Origin: Oscillospiraceae bacterium
GTDB lineage: Bacteria > Bacillota > Clostridia > Oscillospirales > Oscillospiraceae
NCBI GenBank assembly: GCA_017458335.1
Contig: JAFTFT010000004.1
Location: 123,118 to 187,117, forward strand
DNA: 64,000 bases
Direction: 5' to 3'
Made by a program: the position numbers and the translations under genes
Notes under the pieces: generated by a model
The model's input: the letters and a program-made list of their open reading frames with translations, nothing else
What the model was told of the DNA's origin: nothing
The model's database searches: none
In this document: piece by piece, positions 52,680 to 61,023 of the stretch
Numbering within the stretch: the stretch's first letter is position 1
How the letters are laid out: the number at the start of each line of letters is the position of its first letter

Positions 52680-53072
52680 ATGAAGACTATAAACGTGGTA
52701 GCAGCTATCATCCGTGATGGCAACAAAGTTTTTGCAACACAACGAGGGTACGGCGAATATAAAGATGGTTGGGAGTTTCCAGGTGGAAAGATCGAGCCAG
52801 GCGAAACACCACAGGAGGCTCTAGCTCGGGAGATAAAAGAAGAACTGGATTCAGAGATTGTGGTTGTGGATTATTTCACTACCATCGAGTTTGATTACCC
52901 CATATTTCATCTCAGTATGCAGTGCTTCTGGTGCCAGATCGCCGAAGGGACGCCCGTGCTAAAAGAGCATGAAGCGGCGCGGTGGTTGGATTTCAGAAAT
53001 ATTGACAGCGTTGATTGGCTTCCGGCTGATCAGACAATAATCCCAGCTGTTGCTGCGGCGTTGGAAAAGTAA
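52680..53072 (+). CDS. Nudix hydrolase (MutT-like)
   Basis: This is an (oxy)nucleoside triphosphate pyrophosphatase of about 130 residues. The Nudix box GGKIEPGETPQEALAREIKEEL is complete. The family start MKTINVVAAIIRDGNKVFATQRGYGEYKDGWEF places the start at 52680; TTG 52662, 4 nt after the helicase stop, has a GAGG site and is an alternative. Tight linkage to the nuclease-helicase suggests a joint function, for example clearing a nucleotide signal. Confidence 0.9.
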   Translation: MKTINVVAAIIRDGNKVFATQRGYGEYKDGWEFPGGKIEPGETPQEALAREIKEELDSEIVVVDYFTTIEFDYPIFHLSMQCFWCQIAEGTPVLKEHEAARWLDFRNIDSVDWLPADQTIIPAVAAALEK

Positions 53073-53169
53073 CCCGGTTTTTGTATCCAGAAGAAAGGAC
53101 CAAGACTTCTTCTTCGGTTTCTTCGCTGGGAACACGAGACCATTGATCTTGACACCGGTCGCGGACTGG

Positions 53170-53365
53170 ATTAGGATCCAGGCGATCTAGAGCGTATTTC
53201 CTGCACAGTGATCGTTCGCTGAGCAAAGCATGCACCGGACTTCAGATGCCAAGAGGATGGGATGTTGCTCTCTGTCTTTCCTTTCAGATGCTTCTTCCTG
53301 TCCAGCTGCAGGAAAGAGAATTGTCCGGAATATCTCTCCGGCAGAATTTGCATTTCAAGCGATCA
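53170..53365 (-). pseudogene. Decayed N-terminal fragment of a tyrosine integrase
   Basis: The only recognisable content of the gene-free stretch 53073-53515 is on the minus strand. One frame gives KCKFCRRDIPDNSLSCSW. After a frameshift a second gives KKHLKGKTESNIPSSWHLKSG. Together they resemble the zinc-knuckle plus SAM-like N-terminus of phage or conjugative-element integrases (IPDGS-CWCG... VPKPRQLPSG). Stops and frameshifts make it non-functional. The call is tentative. Confidence 0.4.
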
Positions 53366-53515
53366 TGACCTTCCCAAATGTGGAAATAGTTCCTGCGAAA
53401 AGATAAATAATTACTAAATTATCCGACGGACCTGTTGACTTAGCGAACATAAGTGTGGTAAAAATATAAAAAAGAGGTCAGGATCCACGGAACCAATAGA
53501 AAGAGGATGATGAAT

Positions 53516-53698
53516 ATGGCGACGAAAAGCATCCTGAAAACCGTGTACATAAAAGACAATGACGCTGCAAAACGACTTGCAAATGCATTAGAAAATGCCG
53601 CACAGAAATCTTCGGATCCCGTTAACTATAAACGTTCAGTATCGACCGCATCCAGAAAAGAGATACGAGAGATGTTTATAGAGGAGACATCACGGTGA
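53516..53698 (+). CDS. Small protein, putative antitoxin
   Basis: This 60-residue basic protein (MATKSILKTVYIKDNDAAKRLANALENAA) ends in KEIREMFIEE. Its 3' end overlaps the GNAT-like gene by 4 nt. Size, charge and linkage fit an antitoxin. The start at 53516 is preceded by AAAGAGG at 9 nt; ATG 53507 is an alternative. No family is firmly recognised. Confidence 0.6.
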   Translation: MATKSILKTVYIKDNDAAKRLANALENAAQKSSDPVNYKRSVSTASRKEIREMFIEETSR

Positions 53699-54303
53699 TT
53701 CACGGGTACAAGGTTGTCAATTTGCAGGAACTTATTGAAGAAGTCGGAGAGGAATTCGCAAAGGATTACCTCTCCAAATTTTCATGTCCACTGAATCAGG
53801 ATGTTGAAAACTTCTTGAAGTTCAAGGCTATCGAATTTTCTAAGCAGGGGTTGTCCCAAACACATCTGGTTATGGCCTCCCACAAAAAGAAAATGGTGCT
53901 GGTGGGGTACTTTACACTTGCCAACAAGACGATCTCTGTTTCTTCGAAGAGCTTAAGCAACACAGCAAAAAAGAGAATAGGAAAGTTCTCTATCTATTAT
54001 CCTCAGATTCGGAAGTATGTCTTAAGCGCACCGCTTATTGCACAGATCGGGAAAAACTACACAGATGGAAATAATAAGATTATCAGCGGGGATGAACTGC
54101 TGGGGATTGCTTGTGACAAAGTAAAAGCTGTACAATATGACCTCGGTGGCCGGTATGCCTATCTGGAGTGTGAGGATAAGCCTGCCTTGACGGGTTTTTA
54201 CAGCAGAAATGGATTCTATGAATTCGACCGGAGAGCGCTGGACAAAGAGGAGACCGATCTTGACGGTGAGTATCTGGTGCAGATGTTAAAGTACCTCAAA
54301 TGA
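53695..54303 (+). CDS. GNAT-like acetyltransferase, putative toxin
   Basis: This 202-residue protein starts at GTG. The C-terminal part, GGRYAYLECEDKPALTGFYSRNGFYEFDRR, is typical of the acetyl-CoA-binding end of GNAT proteins. The middle region, LGIACDKVKAVQYDLGG, precedes it as in the fold. GNAT proteins with a small upstream partner are known toxins that acetylate aminoacyl-tRNA. The N-terminal 70 residues are not recognised. Overlap with the small gene suggests a two-gene module. Confidence 0.65.
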   Translation: MIHGYKVVNLQELIEEVGEEFAKDYLSKFSCPLNQDVENFLKFKAIEFSKQGLSQTHLVMASHKKKMVLVGYFTLANKTISVSSKSLSNTAKKRIGKFSIYYPQIRKYVLSAPLIAQIGKNYTDGNNKIISGDELLGIACDKVKAVQYDLGGRYAYLECEDKPALTGFYSRNGFYEFDRRALDKEETDLDGEYLVQMLKYLK

Positions 54304-54447
54304 CAGATTCCTTGGAAACAGTTCGTTAATCGAAAGGACTTCGCTCTTCGTCTCAATACGTTTTTTCTGCATAGTTCAGACACCCTGCCTGTCGCCAAAT
54401 TCCGAAAAAAGCAGGGTGTCTGAAAATTTAAGACAAGATAGAGAAAA

Positions 54448-54474
54448 CCCCCGAAAACATTGCGTTTTCGAGGG
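54448..54474 (-). terminator. Terminator of the tRNA operon
   Basis: On the minus strand, CCCTCGAAAAC pairs with GTTTTCGGGGG (one G-T pair) around a 5-nt loop, followed by TTTTCTC. It lies just after the tRNA-Lys 3' end. Confidence 0.8.
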
Positions 54475-54477
54475 CTT

Positions 54478-54552
54478 GGTGCTCCAGCGGGGACTCGAAC
54501 CCCGGACACCCTGCTTAAAAGGCAGGTGCTCTACCTCCTGAGCTACTGGGGC
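54478..54552 (-). tRNA. tRNA-Lys (anticodon UUU)
   Basis: The cloverleaf is complete with an encoded CCA. The anticodon arm is CCTGC-CTTTTAA-GCAGG, giving UUU. The acceptor GCCCCAG pairs with CTGGAGC except for a C-A mismatch at the third pair. It is the last gene of a five-tRNA minus-strand cluster. Confidence 0.92.
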
Positions 54553-54556
54553 AGGC

Positions 54557-54630
54557 TGGCTGGGATGGCGGGACTCGAACCCACTATATCGGAGTCAAAG
54601 TCCGGTGTGTTACCATTACACTACATCCCA
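54557..54630 (-). tRNA. tRNA-Gln (anticodon UUG)
   Basis: The acceptor TGGGATG pairs with CATCCCA, and GCCA is encoded. The anticodon loop CTTTGAC gives UUG. The T arm GTGGGTTCGAGTCCCGC is standard. Confidence 0.93.
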
Positions 54631-54680
54631 ATATGAAGGAGACTTGTGAATGAGCCCGGCCAGGCCGGGCTCATTCTGTG

Positions 54681-54757
54681 TGGGGTGGGATATGGGGCTC
54701 GAACCCACGACACCCGGAACCACAATCCGGTGCTCTACCAACTGAGCTAATCCCACC
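54681..54757 (-). tRNA. tRNA-His (anticodon GUG)
   Basis: The acceptor GTGGGAT pairs with ATCCCAC, with the extra 5' G opposite C73 that marks tRNA-His. The anticodon arm CCGGA-TTGTGGT-TCCGG gives GUG. CCA is encoded. Confidence 0.95.
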
Positions 54758-54762
54758 ACATC

Positions 54763-54839
54763 TGGCACGCCAAGAGGGATTCGAACCCCCGACCTACTGC
54801 TTAGAAGGCAGTTGCTCTATCCTGCTGAGCTATTGGCGC
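54763..54839 (-). tRNA. tRNA-Arg (anticodon UCU)
   Basis: The acceptor GCGCCAA pairs with TTGGCGT (one G-T). The anticodon arm CTGC-CTTCTAA-GCAG gives UCU. CCA is encoded. Confidence 0.93.
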
Positions 54840-54874
54840 ATATTGCGACGTAAACTGAGGACGGAGCGGGCGAT

Positions 54875-54948
54875 TGGAGCGGGTGATGGGAATCGAACCC
54901 ACGTATCCAGCTTGGAAGGCTGGTGTTCTACCATTGAACTACACCCGC
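54875..54948 (-). tRNA. tRNA-Gly (anticodon UCC)
   Basis: The acceptor GCGGGTG pairs with CACCCGC. The anticodon arm CCAGC-CTTCCAA-GCTGG gives UCC. CCA is encoded. It is the first tRNA after the promoter at 54974-55003. Confidence 0.95.
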
Positions 54949-54973
54949 ACGGCCAAAGCTTTTCAGCTTGAAA

Positions 54974-55003
54974 ATGATACCACAGTTTAGGCCCTGCTGT
55001 CAA
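54974..55003 (-). promoter_or_regulatory. Promoter of the tRNA cluster
   Basis: On the minus strand TTGACA (55003-54998) and TATCAT (54979-54974) are 18 bp apart, about 25 nt before tRNA-Gly. The glucosidase gene on the other strand starts about 100 nt away. Confidence 0.8.
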
Positions 55004-55099
55004 TCCTTTTTTTATTTCTTTTTTTCTTCCGTGTCCATTGCAGAAGCAATGTGTTTTGTGATACACTAATAAAAAGCTGGATGAAAGGCGGTGGTTCGA

Positions 55100-56824
55100 A
55101 TGGCGAAAACGCAGTGGTACAAGGAGATGACGGTTTACCAGATCTGGACGCGGAGCTTCTGCGACGGGAACGGCGACGGAATCGGAGATCTTTACGGAGT
55201 CCTGAAGAAGCTGGATTATATCAAAAGTCTTGGCGTGGATGCAATCTGGTTTTCCCCGATCTACCCGTCTCCGAACGCGGATTTCGGCTATGACATCTCC
55301 GACTATATGAATATTCACCGGGATTACGGAACCCTGGATACCTTCCGCGAGGTGCTCGAACGCGCACACGGAATGGGGATGCGGGTGTTCATGGACCTGG
55401 TGGTGAACCATACCTCGGACGAGCATCCCTGGTTCAAGGAGAGCCGGAGAGCCCATACCAATCCCTATCATGACTACTACATCTGGCGGCATGGCCGGGT
55501 CAGCCGCGGCAAGCGCTATCCGCCGAACAACTGGACCAGCATGTTTGAAGGCGGCGCCTGGGAGTATGACGAGTTCCTGGACGAATACTATCTGCACCTG
55601 TTTGCCAGGAAGCAGCCGGATCTGAACATGGCCAACCCGAAGGTCCGGGAAGAGGTCAAGAGGATCATGCGCTTCTGGCTCGACATGGGAGTGGACGGCT
55701 TCCGCGAAGACGTGATCACCTATATCGGCAAAGCCCCCGGTCTTCCCGATGCCTACCCGAAACTGCCCATCGCCAACGGACACCGCTACTATTCCAACCA
55801 GCCGGAGGCGCACAAGTATCTGAAGGAATTCAAACACGATGTGCTGGATCACTATGACTGCTTCACGGTGGGAGAGAGCCCCCTGACGACGGCGGATATT
55901 GCCCTGAGCTACGTCACGGAGGGACCGGAGCAGGTACTGGACGAGATGATCGCCTTTTCGCACATGGAGGCGGACTGCTTCATGACGGACATGATCCAGA
56001 CGAAGTTCGACCTGCGGAAGATGAAGCGGGCCTTTTCCGACTGGCAGGAGAAACTGCAGGGCAAGGCCTGGAATGCGCTGTATATCGAGAACCACGACCA
56101 CCCGCGTATCATCAGCCGCTACGGGAGCGAAGCCTACCGTGTGGAGAGCGGGAAAATGCTCGCCGCGATGTATATGCTGCAGCGCGGCACGCCGTTTATC
56201 TACCAGGGGCAGGAAATCGGCATGACCAACATCCGCCTGAAGAGTCTGGACCAGTTTCAGGATGTCATGACGCATAACAGCATCCGTATGCTTCAGGGGC
56301 TGCTGCCGCAGACCACGATCCTGAAAATGGTGAACAAGGGCAACAGGGAAAATTCGAGGACGCCGGTGCAGTGGAACGCGGAGAAGAATGCCGGCTTCAC
56401 CGAAGGCGAGCCATGGTTCCCGGTGAACGAAAACTATCGGGAGATCAACGTCGCGTCGCAGGAGAACGATCCGGATTCGCTGCTGAATTTCTACCGGAGG
56501 CTGATCGCGTTTCGAAAGGCGAATAAGGTCGCGCTCTACGGAGACTACATCGAGCATGACAAGAAGAATAAAGATTTTTACGTCTACGAGCGGAACTATC
56601 TCAACAAAAAGCTGCTGGTGATCTGCTTCTTCTCCAAGGAGCAGAAACGCTTTGACGCGCCGGCGGGCATCAGCCTCGAGAACGGGCATCTGGTGTTTTA
56701 CAACTATGAGATGAACCAGGTGGTCTCCAACGGCTTCACGGCAAGACCGTACGAGCTGCGCGTGTATCTGTTTGATCCTGAGCAGCCGAAAGATCCTTAT
56801 GAAGGACTGCGGAAACAGACATGA
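55100..56824 (+). CDS. Alpha-glucosidase / oligo-1,6-glucosidase (GH13)
   Basis: This is a glycoside hydrolase of about 574 residues that cleaves alpha-1,6 or alpha-1,4 glucose links in short oligosaccharides. The GH13 regions are visible: FMDLVVNHTSDEHPWF, GVDGFREDVI (nucleophile Asp), TVGESPLTT (acid/base Glu) and IENHDHPR (second Asp). There is no signal peptide, so it acts in the cytoplasm. The start MAKTQWYKEMTVYQIW is typical of the subfamily, with AAAGG upstream. The last 4 nt overlap ispE. Confidence 0.94.
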   Translation: MAKTQWYKEMTVYQIWTRSFCDGNGDGIGDLYGVLKKLDYIKSLGVDAIWFSPIYPSPNADFGYDISDYMNIHRDYGTLDTFREVLERAHGMGMRVFMDLVVNHTSDEHPWFKESRRAHTNPYHDYYIWRHGRVSRGKRYPPNNWTSMFEGGAWEYDEFLDEYYLHLFARKQPDLNMANPKVREEVKRIMRFWLDMGVDGFREDVITYIGKAPGLPDAYPKLPIANGHRYYSNQPEAHKYLKEFKHDVLDHYDCFTVGESPLTTADIALSYVTEGPEQVLDEMIAFSHMEADCFMTDMIQTKFDLRKMKRAFSDWQEKLQGKAWNALYIENHDHPRIISRYGSEAYRVESGKMLAAMYMLQRGTPFIYQGQEIGMTNIRLKSLDQFQDVMTHNSIRMLQGLLPQTTILKMVNKGNRENSRTPVQWNAEKNAGFTEGEPWFPVNENYREINVASQENDPDSLLNFYRRLIAFRKANKVALYGDYIEHDKKNKDFYVYERNYLNKKLLVICFFSKEQKRFDAPAGISLENGHLVFYNYEMNQVVSNGFTARPYELRVYLFDPEQPKDPYEGLRKQT

Positions 56825-57690
56825 GAGTACAGGAATATGCTTACGCAAAGTTAAATCTGACGCTGGATGTGACGGCGAAGCGGGATGACGGCTATCACGA
56901 TATGCTGATGGTGATGCAGACCGTGTCGGTCACGGACAGCATCGTGCTGGAGCAGACCGGAGAAAAAGGAATCCGCGCCTCCTCCAACTTCCGCTACATC
57001 CCGACGGACGAGCGGAACCTGGCTGTGCGTGCGGCGGGGGCGTATCTCGACGCCGTCGGGGAAGAGAAGAACGGAATCCTGATCCGGATGGATAAAAGCA
57101 TTCCCGTCGGCGCGGGAATGGCCGGGGGATCGGCCGACGCGGCGGCGGTGCTGCGCGGGATGAACCGGCTGCACGGCAACCGCATGAACCGCAGAGAGCT
57201 CGAAAAGCTGGGCGAGCAGGTCGGTTCGGACGTGGCATTCTGCGTGGCGGGCGGGACGGCGCTGGCCAGGGGCAGGGGAGAAGTGCTGGAGGATCTTACG
57301 CCGATGCCGGACTGCGCAATCGTCATCTGCAAACCCGGGTTTTCCATCTCCACACCGGAACTGTTCCGGAAGCTGGATCAGACCGGCCTGCGCACCCACC
57401 CGGATACGGCGGGGATGCTGAGCGCATTGGAGAGCGGGAACCTGAAGGAGATTTCCATGCGGATGTTCAACGTCTTTGAAGAGGTCGACGACCGCCGGAT
57501 GCGCAGTGAGGCGGAGATCAAGCACGTCCTGCTGGACTACGGTGCGCTGGGAGCTGTAATGACCGGAACCGGATCCGCCGTTTTCGGCGTTTTCGGCGAC
57601 GAGAATGCCGCTGAGACCTGTGCGGCGTATCTGCGTTCGGAACATAAATTCTGTCATGTGGCCAGGCCGGTGAAACGGCTGGAGCTGTGA
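56821..57690 (+). CDS. ispE: 4-diphosphocytidyl-2-C-methyl-D-erythritol kinase
   Basis: This 289-residue GHMP kinase is the fourth enzyme of the MEP isoprenoid pathway. It has YAYAKLNLTLDVTAKRDDGYHDMLMVMQTVSV at the N-terminus, the ATP loop VGAGMAGGSADAAA near 96-109, and a C-terminal GAVMTGTGSAVFGVF. It overlaps the glucosidase gene by 4 nt and is probably translated from the same mRNA, although the functions are unrelated. Confidence 0.95.
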   Translation: MRVQEYAYAKLNLTLDVTAKRDDGYHDMLMVMQTVSVTDSIVLEQTGEKGIRASSNFRYIPTDERNLAVRAAGAYLDAVGEEKNGILIRMDKSIPVGAGMAGGSADAAAVLRGMNRLHGNRMNRRELEKLGEQVGSDVAFCVAGGTALARGRGEVLEDLTPMPDCAIVICKPGFSISTPELFRKLDQTGLRTHPDTAGMLSALESGNLKEISMRMFNVFEEVDDRRMRSEAEIKHVLLDYGALGAVMTGTGSAVFGVFGDENAAETCAAYLRSEHKFCHVARPVKRLEL

Positions 57691-57757
57691 AGAAACGCGT
57701 GCAGGCGTGAATCCTTCAGTTTATTGAATATAACAAAAGTTGGTAGGAATAAAAAAC

Positions 57758-57809
57758 CCGCATCCATAATCCCCCGAAGCCCGTCAGGGCCGCGGAGATC
57801 TGGATGCGG
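57758..57809. terminator. Terminator between ispE and carD
   Basis: CCGCATCCA (57758-57766) and TGGATGCGG (57801-57809) form the outer stem of a larger hairpin. A T run follows on both strands, so it can stop convergent transcription. Confidence 0.7.
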
Positions 57810-57827
57810 TTTTACCTTCGGGAAAGA

Positions 57828-58319
57828 TCAGGCTTCGCCGATGCGGTCCCGAATGTACCCCTCTACCTGATCAAACTCGATATCCAGCGCCACGGAGAGC
57901 TCTCCGTGCAGAATATCCTTTGCACGCTTCATGGTCGCTTCGGCCCGGCTGCTGCGGGTCTTCTTCTCGGCCATCCGGCAGCGCAGCCCCTTGATCACGG
58001 AGACCAGCGCTTCATTGGTGTGGAGCTTGAAGAGCTCGCGATAGAACGCATCCACATGATTGAAGCGGCTGTCGTTGCAGATCGCGGGGGCGATCCCCGG
58101 CATGGAATCAATCAGAGCGTCCGCTTCGTCCCGGCTGATGATCGGCCGCATGAAGGCGTTGGTATCCACAGGCGCAAAGTAGGTTCCGGAACCGACCAGG
58201 GGTGTCAGGTAGTAATATAGTTTTTCTTTGGATGCCCCGCTCATTTCCAGGGGCGCGATTCTCTCGACTGTACAGACTCCATTCTCACCGTAAATTATTT
58301 TTTCACCAATATCAAACAT
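57828..58319 (-). CDS. CarD-family transcriptional regulator
   Basis: This 163-residue protein binds RNA polymerase and promoters. The N-terminal CarD/TRCF-RID domain (about 1-60) has FDIGEKIIYGENGVCTVERI and YYYLTPLVGSGTYFAPVD. The helical C-terminal domain (about 65-163) binds DNA. AGAGAGG precedes the ATG, and a TATAAT box lies about 55 nt upstream on the minus strand. It probably modulates housekeeping promoters. Confidence 0.93.
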   Translation of the reverse strand: MFDIGEKIIYGENGVCTVERIAPLEMSGASKEKLYYYLTPLVGSGTYFAPVDTNAFMRPIISRDEADALIDSMPGIAPAICNDSRFNHVDAFYRELFKLHTNEALVSVIKGLRCRMAEKKTRSSRAEATMKRAKDILHGELSVALDIEFDQVEGYIRDRIGEA

Positions 58320-58459
58320 GTATCCCTCTCTTCACCACACACAGCCAAAAACTCGCAAATTCATCGGATATACTATTATACATGAAAATCAGCTAAATTT
58401 CTACTGTCTTTTTTAACAAAATATATGAAAATACACTGCAAATACGATGTTTTTACGCA

Positions 58460-58488
58460 TTGCCATTCCGATAAAGCTCTGATATAAT
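58460..58488 (+). promoter_or_regulatory. Promoter of hemZ, probably leaderless
   Basis: TTGCCA (58460-58465) and TATAAT (58483-58488) are 17 bp apart. The hemZ ATG begins at 58496, 7 nt after the -10 box, with no ribosome binding site between them. Confidence 0.75.
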
Positions 58489-58495
58489 CAGACCC

Positions 58496-60013
58496 ATGAA
58501 ACTATATTTTTTCGGACATGAATATCAATATGGCGCGGAACAGATGCTGATGACCCTGTTCCCGGGGGAGAGACCGGAGTATCCGAACGGGAAACCGGAA
58601 GGGCAGCGGATGGAAATCCGCCTCCGTGAAGGCACGCGGATGACCACGGCGAGCTGCCTGTACTGTGACGGCAGACAGAACTTTCATGGGCGTGCGGCCG
58701 TACAGAGCAGGCGCCTGACCGATCGGATTCAAACCGACAGCCTCTGCCAGCAGATCGTGAAGCTCGCGATCTACCGCTCGGTATTGCGTTCCGGGCGGAA
58801 GAAGCCGGTCTGGGGCGCCCTGACGGGGGTACGGCCGGGAAAACTGATGAGCCCGATGCTGGAGCGCGGTGTGCCGGAGAAGGAGGCCTTGAGGCGGTTT
58901 GAGACGGAATACGACGTCTCGCACGACAGGGCGCTGCTCTGCCTTGACACCTCGAGAGCCACCGTCCGGGCGGACCGCCTGCTGGAGCCGGGGGATGTCT
59001 GCCTCTATGTGGGGATCCCGTTCTGCCCGACACGCTGTGCCTACTGCAGCTTTGTCAGCCAGTCCGTGGAGAAGAGCATGAGGCAGATTCCGGCGTTCCT
59101 GGGCGCTCTGGAACAGGAACTGCATGCGGTGGCGGAACAGGTGCGCGACAACGGCCTTCGGGTGGTGTCGATTTACATGGGCGGAGGAACCCCGACGACC
59201 CTGAACGAAGGTCAGCTGGACCGCCTCCTGACGGAGATCGAAATGGAATTCGATCTCTCGGCGCTGAGAGAATGCACCGTAGAAGCCGGACGGCCGGACA
59301 CCATCACCGAGGAAAAGCTTCACACGCTCCGGAAGCACGGCGTGGACCGGGTGAGCGTCAATCCCCAGACGATGGAAGATGCGGTGCTGGAGGCGATCGG
59401 AAGAAAGCACAGCGCGCAGGATATCGTGTGGGCGCTGCGGCAGGTCCGCAAGGTCGGAGGTTTCGCGGTGAACATGGATCTGATCGCCGGGCTTCCGACC
59501 GACACGGAGGAAGGCTTTCGACGGACGGTGGACACAGTCCTGGAGCTGGAACCGGAGAACATCACCATCCACACCCTCAGCATCAAGCGCGGAGCGAGGC
59601 TTCATTTCGGAGAGGGAACACTTCCGTCTGACGAAGCGGTGGAGGCGATGCTGAACTATGCCAACGCCAGGCTTCGGGAGGCAGGCTACAGCCCGTATTA
59701 TCTCTACCGGCAGAAGAACATGTCCGGGGGCTTCGAGAATATCGGCTGGACCCGGCCGGGGTATGAGAACCTTTACAATATTTGCATCATGGAGGAACTC
59801 AGCAGCATTCTTGCCGCGGGAGCAGGCGGCTCCACCAAGCTGATCCGCCGTGACGGCGGGAGGAACGACCGCCTGGTGGCGCCGAAGTATCCCACGGAAT
59901 ACATCGAGAACATCGGACGGATCTGCGAAGAGAAGAAAAAAATCAGCGCATTTTACCAAAACCTGCCGAGTAATATGACCATGACAGAAGGAGGAGAAAC
60001 TGATGGCATATAG
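58496..60013 (+). CDS. hemZ: Coproporphyrinogen dehydrogenase HemZ (radical SAM)
   Basis: This is a 505-residue oxygen-independent coproporphyrinogen III dehydrogenase-like radical SAM enzyme. The N-terminal 160 residues are the HemZ-specific extension. The cluster motif is GIPFCPTRCAYCSF near 171-184. YMGGGTPTTLNEGQLDRLL and the C-terminal SGGFENIGWTRPGYENLYN are typical of the HemN/HemZ family. The promoter lies so close that the mRNA probably starts at the ATG. Its end overlaps the kinase gene by 11 nt. No other haem genes are near. Confidence 0.93.
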   Translation: MKLYFFGHEYQYGAEQMLMTLFPGERPEYPNGKPEGQRMEIRLREGTRMTTASCLYCDGRQNFHGRAAVQSRRLTDRIQTDSLCQQIVKLAIYRSVLRSGRKKPVWGALTGVRPGKLMSPMLERGVPEKEALRRFETEYDVSHDRALLCLDTSRATVRADRLLEPGDVCLYVGIPFCPTRCAYCSFVSQSVEKSMRQIPAFLGALEQELHAVAEQVRDNGLRVVSIYMGGGTPTTLNEGQLDRLLTEIEMEFDLSALRECTVEAGRPDTITEEKLHTLRKHGVDRVSVNPQTMEDAVLEAIGRKHSAQDIVWALRQVRKVGGFAVNMDLIAGLPTDTEEGFRRTVDTVLELEPENITIHTLSIKRGARLHFGEGTLPSDEAVEAMLNYANARLREAGYSPYYLYRQKNMSGGFENIGWTRPGYENLYNICIMEELSSILAAGAGGSTKLIRRDGGRNDRLVAPKYPTEYIENIGRICEEKKKISAFYQNLPSNMTMTEGGETDGI

Positions 60014-60938
60014 ACTGGAAGATATCAACTACAGGACGGTTGCAGACCCGAAGGGACTGATCGAGGAAGCGGACGCGCTGTATGCCAAGAAGGTCGAGAC
60101 AGCGGCGGAAAGCATCCTGGAGAACCGGAAAAACAGCCCGATCATTCTGCTCTCCGGCCCATCCGGCTCCGGCAAAACCACCACGGCGATGAAGATCTCC
60201 GAGGCGCTGGAGAAGCGCGGTGTCAAGACGCACTATGTCGCGATGGATGACTATTACAACACCATCCAGCCGGAGACCGTGCCCAGAACGCCCGATGGGG
60301 AAATGGATCTTGAGTCGCCGCTCTGCCTGGATCTGGAGCTGTTGAACCGGCATTTTACGGAGCTCTCCCAGGGGAAGAGAATCTATGTTCCGAAGTACGA
60401 ATTCTCGCGCCGGATGCGGATCCAGGAACCGTCCAAATCCATCAAGCTGAAAAAGGACGAGATGGTTGTCTTCGAAGGAATCCACGCGCTCAACAGCATG
60501 ATCACAAATGTGCATCCGGAAGCCTTCAAGCTCTACATTTCGGCCAGAAGCGACGTAACGTTTCAGGGCGCAAAAGTGTTCGACAGAAGCTGGTTCCGCC
60601 TGGTGCGGCGTACGGTGAGAGATTATAAGTTCCGCGGAACCGACCCGGTGACGACGATCTCCATGTGGGCCAATGTGATGCGGGGAGAGTACAACTATAT
60701 CGCACCCTTCAAGGACAAGGCGGATTATCAGTTCGACAGCTCCTTTTCCTATGAGCTTCCGGTGCTGAACGCGACGGCGACGGAGCTTTTCAAGGCCATT
60801 CCGAAGGGAGTCGAACGCTTTGATGAGCTGAAGAAGGTTTTCCCGGCCCTGCTTCTTTTCGGGCACATCGATGAGAGCCTGGTTGCGGAAGATGCCGTGC
60901 TGAGAGAGTTCATCGGCGGCGGGATTTACGAATACTGA
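60003..60938 (+). CDS. Uridine kinase-like nucleoside kinase (phosphoribulokinase/uridine kinase family)
   Basis: This 311-residue P-loop kinase has Walker A LSGPSGSGKTT near 50-60. VAMDDYYNTIQPETVPRTPDGEMDLESP near 80-107 is typical of uridine kinase-like proteins. VVFEGIHALNSMI near 157 and the lid Arg in SWFRLVRRTVRDYKFRG near 200 are present. The N-terminal 45 residues are extra compared with classic Udk. GGAGG precedes the ATG, and it overlaps hemZ by 11 nt. Confidence 0.88.
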   Translation: MAYRLEDINYRTVADPKGLIEEADALYAKKVETAAESILENRKNSPIILLSGPSGSGKTTTAMKISEALEKRGVKTHYVAMDDYYNTIQPETVPRTPDGEMDLESPLCLDLELLNRHFTELSQGKRIYVPKYEFSRRMRIQEPSKSIKLKKDEMVVFEGIHALNSMITNVHPEAFKLYISARSDVTFQGAKVFDRSWFRLVRRTVRDYKFRGTDPVTTISMWANVMRGEYNYIAPFKDKADYQFDSSFSYELPVLNATATELFKAIPKGVERFDELKKVFPALLLFGHIDESLVAEDAVLREFIGGGIYEY

Positions 60939-61023
60939 CAGATTTCACAATTCTTATCGAAAAAACGACGGATTATTGATGAATTTTCGGCACTATTTTG
61001 TCTAAAATCCATAGCCTTGGAAC

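Noticed and set aside
57740-57750. TTGGTAGGAAT, resembling the FadR-type operator
   Set aside because: Only one half-site is present, and it lies between two convergent gene ends next to a terminator, not in a promoter.
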